Part shown: positions 47,901 to 59,463 of the stretch, piece after piece | How positions within the stretch are numbered: the stretch's first letter is position 1 | How the letters are laid out: the number at the start of each line of letters is the position of its first letter | Assembly: GCF_964340395.1 (NCBI RefSeq) | Contig: NC_135568.1 | Coordinates: 17,196,276-17,260,275 of the forward strand | DNA length: 64,000 nt | Direction of reading: 5' to 3' | Source of the DNA: Glandiceps talaboti | Taxonomy: Eukaryota; Hemichordata; Enteropneusta; Spengelidae | Program-made: the position numbers and the translations under genes | Notes under the pieces: model-generated | What the model was told of the DNA's origin: nothing | What the model saw: only the letters and a program-made list of their open reading frames with translations | Database searches by the model: none

Positions 47901-50900
47901 GGATGGGTGTCACAAGTTCTAATATTTGTAAACAGTAAAGTGACTTCGACCTTACAGATTAAGAAATGGGCGATCAATTTTGGCTTTACAATTAGTGAAA
48001 CACAACTTTTGGATGATTTTCTATAAGAGACAAATAATGTGAAATTATATAGCCCAATTACTTGGACGTGTAACTCAATACAACCCATGAAAAAATACCA
48101 GTGCGTTTGCAAGGAAAGACTTCAAGCAACGACAACTTGAAAATCAGATAAAAAACGACAAATACAACTGATGCAAAAATGAACGGTGTCTATGATGTAG
48201 GTTCACAGGTGTAGGTCGCTTCTATCAGTATTTTATATTGGAGGAAGTTATATGTAAACAGCAACAGTCGGACTCCATAATGTGTAATGTTCTACCAGTA
48301 AATAGAGTTATGGGGTCAGGAAAGCCTGGAAAAGGCGGCACTCGTACTCAAGTGGTGTTTATGCTTTGATAAGTTACTGATACAAATTACATTGGATGGT
48401 TTTGCAAGCAAACGCGTCGGTGCTTTTTCGCTAGTTGTAAATTGCAGAGATGTGTAAAAGGTTTGTTACTACAAATACAGGAAATGTACATAGTAAATAA
48501 AGTGGGTAAACCCATATAATCACTGTCAGTCTATACACATCGTCGCTTTTCCTGATTACAACAGTGTTCGACCAACTGTACCTCTTAGCCTGTCTTAAGC
48601 TGTGCTGAAGCTACCTACTAGCGGCAAGTTTCTCGAGTGATCCATAAACGCTAGACGTGTAGGGTCTATGATTGATCACAGTGTAAGCTTTCACTTATTC
48701 ATGTTTAATTGTAAACAAATTGTTGATAAGACCAAGGCTGGCTAGTCACTCCACAGATAATATGACACACACACATACACTCACTCACTTCACTTGGACA
48801 GTAAACAAACAAGTCCAACATTTGATGTTAAACTATAACACAATACAACATTGCAACTTTGTTTATTATACCAGATTAGATATCCCAAAGTGTTGTTATC
48901 CCAAAGGCTCCACTTAAAACGCCATCGGAGAAATGTACACTAATTAAACATCAGGGAGTGAACGATTACACTGTGATTAATAGAGTAACTTGCTGCTATA
49001 GTAGGTAGTTTTGGCACAGCTTGACACAAATTAAGAGGTACAGTTGGTCGAACATTGTTGTATTTAAACGTCAACGTACATGAGCATAAATACTAGTAGC
49101 TTGATTACAAGTGATCACTTGTGTTTACAAAGTTTGTTTACAAATCACTTCCTTACGTACCATAACAAACCTTTTACACTTATTTTAATTTGCAATCTTA
49201 CTTAGCATGAGTTACAAGCACAAATTTAGGTCATCGCTTTTTAAATAGATAAAAAGCAAACAACTTATTTTATTAGTGATACAAAATCAATAGGAACACT
49301 TTAAGGTTATTGCATGGACTAAGAGATCGATTGAATTTATCAATAAAACCATTTGGACATACTTGAATTGAGTAAAAAATGATCAAGTCTTTTCAGGAAT
49401 TGTGTAGTTATAATGGTTACAAAGTTGGACCAAACGATGGCAATAAAGTGTTTTGCTACGGAGTGAGATGCGCCCTCTACGACAATATTTGCAGTATTCC
49501 AATGCATAATATATATAATATGCATGGCAGAGTTATATTTTCTTATGAAATCGCTCTAACTTACCCTCAATGGAATCCATACGAATAGGGTTTTGAATTC
49601 GTTATTTCAAAATTCGAAATAACGAATTCAAAACCTATTCGCAACAATTCCAGGACTAGATATTCCAGGCTACCATAACTACATAACTAACAAACCAAAT
49701 GCAAATGAGACAAAAGTACACATACTTCTACTCCGTTTATTGTAGCTGAAGGCTTCAATTTCAACATTATTTATTAGATTTCGGATTTTTAAATAACGAA
49801 AACAAAACTTGTAATATTGCACTACAAAATACAGTCACAAACATTCTTTCTAGTAGATGAACTTGCTAGTGTCCAGTGCAGTATACGTAATCTCAGCGTG
49901 TGTATAAAGCGCGCTAAAAATCTGGATGAAAAAATGTTATAGTACTCGACCTACATGTAGTGCACTGACAATAAAGCTTAGTAATTCTTGATAGTGATGA
50001 CGTACCTTGATAGACAAACCATGACGAATGCAATAACCAATAGGGTAAGACATAGGTAACTCATAATAAGCATTATAGTCTGACTAGCCTCGACATAGAA
50101 TGGCTGAAATGAGAATCAGAATAAAAACAACAATCGGTTATTGCGCATGCGCCAGCAATGACAGGAATACACGTGGCTCGAGTTTCTAGTTAATGCTCAA
50201 AATAGTTATTTACAGCTATTCAATCGATATTCAAACAAGTCGTGACAATTATTGAAATTGTGATTTGTACAGCATAGTATAGTTTGATTGTACCGAACGT
50301 TAGAAAATAGTATTTTGTTTTTAAATAAAACGATATCGGTTTTATGGAGGTGTAACCTACTCCATTTTTCACTTTTTGAGTATAATGTTTAGTTGTTATT
50401 AAGTATACATGTGTCAAGTATTGCTCAGTACAAGCCTGTAACGGAGGGTTGTGTGACGCCACCAGGTGACAGGGTGGGAGAGGACAACCACGCGTGGGGT
50501 CTTGCTACGTCAGCAGATTCCATTAAACTATTTCTTGAGTGAACGGAGAAACTTTGTTCTCTGCCTGTTATTTGTATTTCCCTCAAGATTTGCCGTAGAA
50601 TGGTTACTCATCCATCCTACATTAAGTAACAACTCTCTACTTCATTCACAGTGTTCTCTTTAAACTGGTTACATAATTTGGCGCCCAATGTGGGGCCCTA
50701 ATGCTAAAGTATAGACAAGATACTTAAGCTGATGGTGCCTCGATACAGACTGTTGTTAGTTAACTGGAGAACTGGAAGTTTGAATGGTCTATATTAGCAG
50801 TACTCCTTTGCTGATGTGTAAAGCCTGCTGCTACTGACCAAGTGATACTTGCATGGTAACCCAGATTCCTATTTTGTTGAGCTGTATTTTGTGGAGCTGT

Positions 50901-53900
50901 ATTACCACTACACTGGAGCTAGAAGACCAAAAGCTGATGCGATCAAGAAGTCCTGTATCTTTTTAGCTGTTTGTAGCTGAATACTGTGTTAATATTATCA
51001 AATTTAAAAAGGACCCTGATAAATAGTGACACAGATTTGAACCCTTGCTGCATTTAGAACATTGATATAGATTTCTTAGTCATCCAGTGTATGTACAATA
51101 ATTTTGGTTGAAGTTTGATGTGTAATATTTTTTTTTGCTACATTTCACCCTTTTGTATAACATTTCAATCATAAGTGAAACTAAACATGGATACACCACC
51201 ATGTACACCTAGTCATAACCCAATAGACAGTACAGTTTTCATTAAGGGTATTGCTATTAGTGCAACCTCTCAGCAACTGAGAGATTTTTGTTCATCTGCT
51301 GGTGAAGTTGTTAGAATAGAAAGACCATTTGACCCAGAGTTATCATGTAGTAGAGATTACGCATTTTGTCAATTCATTGATATTGCAACAGCGAAAACTG
51401 CTCTTGGAATATTGAGTGGTAAAATGTTTATGGATAAGCAAGTCGAAGTGTCAGTTGTCCCATCAAACATGAAGGATGAACTTAGGTATTGTATGTCTCC
51501 TATGTATGTTACAAGCCCACTCATGATGCCTAGTTATAGACGTAAAACCAAGTCTGTTATAGGTCCTAGCATGTCTACACCTACATTAGACTATGATAAT
51601 GTAGTAAGTCAAGCAGATCTCGATCATATGATATCTGTTGTAAGAAAAGCAGGTCATGATGTCACTCCATTGCACAATCCCATCGGTACTTCGAGTAAAA
51701 CAGGATACAGTGGCCCATCAGTGACATGCCCAATGTCTTCTGATCAGTCAAGTGTTATGTTACCTGCATCATTGTTTCAACCACCACGGATTGTCACATT
51801 TTCGGGTGATCCTAAAAACAAGGGTGATTCTGATTTTGAGGCATGGAAGTATGAAGTTGACTGTCTTCTGAGAGATGGATCCCATAGCAGAGAAATTCTT
51901 ACGACGGCTGTCAGAAAGTCATTGCGTGGTGAGGCCAGTAAAATAGTCATGCATATGGGTGTTGATACATCGATAGAGGCAATTGTAGAGAAACTAGTTG
52001 GTATCTATGGAGTGGTAGAATCTGGAGCTTCTCTCTTGCAGCAGTTCTACAACAGCAAACAAGAGGAAAGAGAAAGTGTAGCTGCATATGGTTGTCGTTT
52101 GGAAGTAGCTATCAATAAAGCCAGAGAAAGAGGTGGATTAGCTGCACCAGCTGTAGATGAAGCATTAAAGACTGTCTTCTGGAAGGGTTTATTTAGTGAG
52201 CAGATTAAGAATGTAGCAAGACATAGGTATGACCAAGCCAAGACTTTCGATGAATTACTTCGCATCACAAGAGTAGCTGAACAGGAAGTAAGAGAATCTG
52301 CCCTTTATTCTAAGCCGCCCAGATCAGGTATTACTCACCAGTCTTCAGTTCCTGAGCAGTCTAATGTGACAAAGGTAGCTGATCCCATGGTAAAAGAATT
52401 ACAACAGAGTGTACAGTTGTTGACAGCCAAATTGGCAGAGTTAGAGAAAAGAGAGGTACCAACTACGGTGGATGGTCAACAACAGCTGTTGGAGTATACA
52501 GATGGTGGTAGAGGAAGGGGAAGAACCAGAACAACTTCACAACGGTCACCTCGTGCACAACAGAGAAGTCCTGAAGGAGCAGGTCGTGTTCATGGTAATA
52601 TTCGCTGCTTCAAGTGTGGTCAGGATGGTCACATAGCAAGAGGCTGTAGAAATCTTAAAGCTGATAACAACCAGTCAACCACTACTGCCAGTACTGCCAG
52701 TACTGAATCTTTAAACACCCAAGTGCCTCCACTAGTGGGCAAGTGGTAGGCACTAGAGTCAAGAAAGCCCAAAACAACATCATTGTACATAGTCAGTCCG
52801 TCCTTGATCGTATTGTTGGAGATCCTAATGAGGAAGATGCTGTCAAAAATGGAGTAGGTTACACCATTAGTGCATGGATTATTTGACACTGGAGGAGAGT
52901 AAAGGTGGTATATCAAACATCTTGGTCATAACAGATCATTTTACACGTTATGCGGTTGCTATCCCCACCAGTAACCAAACAGCACAGACTACAGCAAAGC
53001 ATCTGTTTGATAATTTCATGGTTCACTACGGTTTTCCAGCCAGACTTCATTCTGACCAGGGTCGTAATTTTGAATCAGAGGTCATTCAGCAGCTTTGTAA
53101 GATAACTGGAGTTCAGAAGTCTAGAACAACCCCGTATCATCCCCAGGGTAATGGGCAGACCGAACGTTTCAACAGGACGCTTCTGGATATGCTTGGTACA
53201 CTCAGTGAACAACAGAAGAAGGACTGGAAGTCATATGTGAGTTCTCTTGTACATGCTTATAATTGTACTAGAAATGACTCTACACATTTTTCACCATACT
53301 ACTTGATGTTTGGTCGTCACCCTAGACTACCCATAGATGTTTATCTGGGATTGGAGCCTGCAGACAGTATAGAAAACACACATCATGACTATGCAGCCTT
53401 GTTAAGGGATCGTCTGGATTATGCCTATGGTGTGGCATCAGAGGAGTCAACTAGAAAGTCTAAAGATAACAAACGAAGATATGACTGTAAGGTTCGTGAT
53501 TCAGTTCTAGAGCTAGGTGATAGAGTGCTAGTGAAAAATGTCAACATCAGAGGTAAGCACAAGATAGCAGATCGATGGGAGAAAGATGTATTCACTGTCA
53601 TCAACAAACCTAATCCTGACATACCAGTGTATGTAGTTCGCCCTGAAACAGGTTCTGGTCGAGAGAGGACACTCCATCGCAATTTGCTGTTGCCATGCTT
53701 TTCTCTGCCCAGACCACCAGACATGAAACCAGCCATTTCCAAAGAAACTGTTGGAACCAGATCAAGAATAAAGACAAGAAGCTACAAAGCAAGTGACAAC
53801 AGCAGTGATGATGATAGTTCTGATAGCTGTGAAGATATTGATTTTGTACGTGTATCTACTAAGTGTAAACCACATGATGTGAGTTCCCATAAACACAAGC

Positions 53901-56900
53901 AATTGTGTGAAGAAGAGAAGATCGAGATCTTAGGTGAAGTAAATCCTAGTAATGTATCTATACGACACCGACACATTGATGAAACCATTCCTATGGAAGA
54001 TGTTGAGACACCTTCTGTGACATTCGTTGTGGAGAAAGAGATTCCAACGTCTACAGTGGAAACATCTGTGCAGGATATTACTGCAGAAGTGGTGACGTCT
54101 CCAATTCCAGATGCACAGGAAGAAGCTCAACCTGATTGTAGTGTTTATGTTGAAAAGGAAGTACAAGAAGAACCCAACAAGGAACCAGAAAGAGAACCCG
54201 TACGACGATCAAAAAGAACGATTAAACCACCTGATCGCCTTAATTTAACCCAGATTTGTGTGAAACCAGATTGGATGGTGAAAGCAGACTACTTGTCATC
54301 TCTAGACTTGTCATCTCTAACACAAGATTTAGGTGAAGAGTCAAAGCATAATGTTTGTAGTGCTATCATTAGTATTGTTTCCAATGGCTAATCATTGTAT
54401 GTGATGTACACCATTGTAAGTGAATGTCGGGACGCCATTCCATTAAGAGGGGGAGGGTGTAACCTACTCCATTTTTCACTTTTTGAGTATAAGGTTTAGT
54501 TGTTATTAAGTATACATGTGTCAAGTATTGCTCAGTACAAGCCTGTAACGGAGGGTTGTGTGACGCCACCAGGTGACAGGGTGGGAGAGGACAACCACGC
54601 GTGGGGTCTTGCTACGTCAGCAGATTCCATTAAACTATTTCTTGAGTGAACGGAGAAACTTTGTTCTCTGCCTGTTATTTGTATTTCCCTCAAGATTTGC
54701 CGTAGAATGGTTACTCATCCATCCTACATTAAGTAACAACTCTCTACTTCATTCACAGTGTTCTCTTTAAACTGGTTACAGAGAGATGAACGCATTATAT
54801 TTCATTGTTTTTTTCAAGATTGGGAAAGGTCATGGAAAAGGGAATATCGACTACAACTGACATATATGTAGTTGCCCTATATGGTCTATCATCATTTTAT
54901 TTGGGAAGTAAGAAAAAATAACAGATGAATACTACCTTCTACAAGAACACTACACTTATCAATGACGTATATTAGTCTCGATTCAAAACACGTCACTTAA
55001 GTACTTACAATTGGTCGTTTGCCCATTGTCATGACGACAGCAAAGTTTGTTAGATGATCACATTTGCATACTATCTTAGCGTCATAAGGTGATTGGTCCT
55101 TGTCAAGTGGTAACTCTTCATACAAACATCCCTCTGTGTCCCATACACTGAACAACGAGATAAGGCAATACAGCGTGTAACCAAAAAGGAGCAAACAATC
55201 ACGATATATAAAATCCAAATATTAACTTAACAAAAACAGAACTGAATTCGAAATAGTCTGAAAGGTACGCCGTAATAGGGCGCCCTCACACATCGGTTAA
55301 TCGCCGGTGAGGGCGGAGTGACAGTCTAGTTTCAAAATGAATGGACACAATCGTTAATGGATACCACTCAGTGTAGGCATTGAAGTCAATTTTACTCGTG
55401 TTCATTTCATCTGTAATTAGAATATTTCGATCGACATTACGGTTTCATGCATTGACTATTTTGTTCAACAATGGCAACCTCTATGACAGATATCACACAT
55501 AAGGGAGCCTTCAGTAATTGCAAGGGCAGAAAGGGTAGGATTTTACTTTAAATTAATTCATCATAGCTGTACTGTCAAATTTGCATTATTCTTTAAGATA
55601 CCTGTTACCATGGTATTTTACGTCTTTAAGCGTATGCAACTAGCACTTGCTATTGGTAGAACTCAAACTTGGTGAGTTGATGACGTATGGAGAGGCAGTG
55701 GAGTAAAGAATTTACGAAAGGATGATTGAATAAATTGAAAAATGAGGATGAGGATGAATGTAACTTACCCAGTTTTGTCAGCATATTTCATATAGGAACA
55801 GACAGGATTGTATCCAATCTAGAAATAATCATTCAATAATAAAGATTACAATGTAGGGTCATACAGTGCCAATGGGTTTATCGACATGTAGATTTGACGG
55901 CAAACTAGATGTGTTGAATGGTCCTCGTATAGAAGTCATGAATAGATGGTGGGGGGGGGGGGTATAAGCAGGACGAAGGACAGGTTAGACCCCAGCTGCT
56001 ACAGAATGTCTTTGTGCAGAACAGTTTGGGGACCAGAACAGGGGTAAGGGGGATACTTTGGTCGTAAGAAGAGCAACTGCATAGTGTTAAAAAATAGTGG
56101 TTTAAATGCGCCAATTTGTGACCAATTATGTATCAAATAGAGTCGACACGAGTTGTGTGAGCGCCGAGATGTATATCTTACTAATACCGCAACTCCTTTT
56201 GACTGTAAGATACGTCGTGACGTTTCGCCTTCACCGGCCCGTAAGGGTTTGCTGATGTGTGAGGGCGCCCGTCACGACGTACCTTAAAGACTACAACTCC
56301 TTTTGTTATTATGATTTGATAATAATCATTCACACTCAAACCAAGTCATATATATTGATCGGTTGTCAGAGACAACGTGGTATTAATCGCGATAACACTG
56401 GCTTCAAATGCATGCGGTTATTGCAAGACTTCAGTTGAGCATTTGGTCTTACACTAACATCTGTGCAATGACAAAATAATAAAGTTTCGTCCCACAAGCA
56501 TTTTTAAATCTCTTCAGCCATCGTAGAGAATTTAAAAAAATCATCAAAGAGTGAACTCCTATAAAAACCCGTTTCTCGTAATATTAGATATTGAATTACC
56601 TCCTTGGGATAAAATTCGAAGGTGGCAGGTTCATCCAGTCTTGTAATACTTGATTCGTCTTTATAAACGTTGACAGATAAAACCTCTGTGTTAACTTTCT
56701 TCTCTCGTACTACAGCTGTTACCGAAGTTACCAGCGTTTTCAGTTTTGACCTAAATACAAATTGCATACATTATTCAATTTTCAAACTTCGAATACTTCT
56801 GAATGACATCAATTAGTCACTTATCGTGGGGGTGGGGTGTGGGTGGGGTGGGGCAGACGAATTTCCTAAGATGTAAGATTTAACGAGAAAATTCTGTATT

Positions 56901-57171
56901 AACACGTAAGCGAAAGTGATACGCAGTCAATTAGTTGAAAGCAAGTCACGTGATGACACACAGACAAACACACAGACGTGCACATACACAGACAGACACA
57001 CACACATACACTCACACAGACACACATATATGAAATAGACTCAGGTAAATACAGCAATTCAGCCGTATTCCTACATCATATTCAAATTACGTAGTTGATA
57101 AATAAACTAAATACGACAAAATTAAAAATGCATTATGGTGGTTACTGAGATAGGAGTGGCTAGAGTGTTTG

Positions 57172-57210
<39 letters not shown>

Positions 57211-58368
57211 TTTAATCTTGACATGCGTATAAGGTGCACGTGAGCCTTGAACTTTCAGAGACAAGCGAACTATGATAACATATATACTCACTTTCTACCG
57301 ATTATTTCAGATGGGATAAGATCAGCTGGATTACGATACAGAAACTTTACAACTACAGTTTCTGAAAGACAAAGTTTGTCGAGTAATTGAATTATTCAAA
57401 TAATAACAAATTAATTGTGGTTTTTAAGCTTCACTAGCTGCAATTGACATGTATTTGTTTTGTAATAAATACTAGTTCACCTATGCTGTTGATAAACATA
57501 TTTTTCGTAGCTGTCACGATTCCGGTTGGGTATGGCCGGATCGATCGGCATGCAAATATTGGCGCCCTCAACGGCGACCACGGTTGCAACTTTTGTTTTT
57601 ACTACTGAATGAATATTATATTGACACTGGTTATCATGTATAATGTCTAAATATGGGTATTTTAACAATTTTCAGTAAATACATTGTGGCTGTCTGATCA
57701 AAAAATGATTCTCCAGTTACAGAGATTTAACATTTGCTCTAGATTTAAACTTGTCACCACACTACCTGGACGGATATTATTGACCTCTAAGTAGCAGATA
57801 CAATATCTTTCTTTTAGTAATTAATAATTTTAGGGAACAAATCTTTGGTTACTTGGTGGAAAAATGTCTCAGTTGCAACTACTGCAGGTTTAAATGCGCT
57901 GATATTACATCTAAAATAGAACCATTCGTGAATATTTCAACACGAAAAATTCATCTACATGACATTTTATTATCCTTGTGAAGATACAAAACATTATGTG
58001 GGCGAATTGCCTAATCATTTAAGATGAATGAAATAATTCTTTTCTTTCGTACTAGGATATATTTCAATTTTATCAAGTAAAATCAAAATGATACATTATT
58101 TATTTTTACATTTGATGTATTGTCATTGTTAAACTTGTTGGGGATGTTTTCATAAAAAGTTAATCTAAGAAAAACATCAGATTCACACACAGACAGACAG
58201 ACACAGACACACTGATAGACACAGACTGACAGACAGACAGACAGACACAGACACACACATACAGACAGACAGACACAGACAGACAGACAGACAGACAGAC
58301 ATAGACACACATACAGACAAACAGACACAGTCAGACACACAGACAGAGACACACATAGACAGACAGAT

Positions 58369-58418
<50 letters not shown>

Positions 58419-58506
58419 CGACAGACAGACAGACAGACAGACAGGCATGGACACACACAGACAGACATGGACACAGACAGACACAGACAGACAGAGACAC
58501 ACAGAC

Positions 58507-58547
<41 letters not shown>

Positions 58548-58618
58548 TGCAGACACACACAGACATACAGACACACACACTGAGATACAGACAGACAGAC
58601 AGACAGACAGACACACAC

Positions 58619-58649
<31 letters not shown>

Positions 58650-58733
58650 TACATACAGACACACACACACATAGACATACATACAGACAGACAGACAGAC
58701 AGACAGACAGGCAGACAGACAGGCAGACAGACA

Positions 58734-58782
<49 letters not shown>

Positions 58783-59102
58783 CACAAATTACTGTGACTC
58801 GTTGGTCATAATAAGGTTAGGATAGACAGAAAGTCACTATAAACACGACTATAGTACGTACCTGAAGAACTATTGTCCGTCACATAGTTAGGTAGTTTCA
58901 CGCAGGTTTTGTTGCATTCAATTTCAGGGTTGTCGACTGATCGTTTTTGAACTTGGTGAGAAGAAATGATGTCGATTTCCATTTCTAATTTGGAATATAG
59001 TATTAAAGCAATGAACATCATATAAAACATGCAAGTTATATTGTACAGTGGCATAGGTGGGTCTAATCTGGCCGTTCTTAAAATGTGCAAGTACGAATAT
59101 AC

Positions 59103-59201
<99 letters not shown>

Positions 59202-59398
59202 ATCTGTCTGTCTTTCTCTCTTTGTCTCTCTCTCTCTGACTCTCTCGCTCTCTGACTCTCTCTCTCTGACTCTCTCTCTGACTCTCTCTGAATCTCTCTC
59301 TGACTCTCTCTCTCTCTGACTCTCTCTGACTCTCTCTGACTCTCTCACTCTCTCTGACTCTCTCTCTCTCTGACTCTCTCTCTGTGACTCTCTCTCTG

Positions 59399-59463
<65 letters not shown>

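Larger units (their letters stand above)
50351..54780 (+). mobile_element. Young, internally deleted Ty3/Gypsy-type LTR retroelement
   Basis: A 4430-bp element bounded by two 323-bp LTRs (TG..CA) that differ at one base (t at 50386, g at 54493). It has a tRNA-Lys-type primer site, a polypurine tract, a gag with RRM, capsid and CCHC parts, and an integrase. Protease, reverse transcriptase and RNase H are missing: gag stops at 52749 and integrase starts at 52874. Flanks (gagg left, gaga right) give only an imperfect target duplication. It lies antisense in the aGPCR intron between the GPS and TM1 exons. The near-identical LTRs and intact gag point to recent insertion, presumably with enzymes supplied by an autonomous relative. 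Confidence 0.93.
50104..55008. other. aGPCR intron between TM1 and GPS exons
   Basis: Filled almost completely by the LTR retroelement. Without the element the intron would be only about 475 bp, so the insertion enlarged it roughly tenfold. Confidence 0.85.

Noticed and set aside
50466-50663. 65-codon frame found twice, also at 54573-54770
   Set aside because: Identical because it lies inside the two LTRs; no known product, and too short.
58083-58825. Long open frames up to 234 codons on both strands, Cys/Val/Leu/Ser-rich or Asp/Arg/Gln/Thr-rich
   Set aside because: They are translations of the CAGA/CA microsatellite. There is no domain, no splice context, and equivalent frames appear on both strands.
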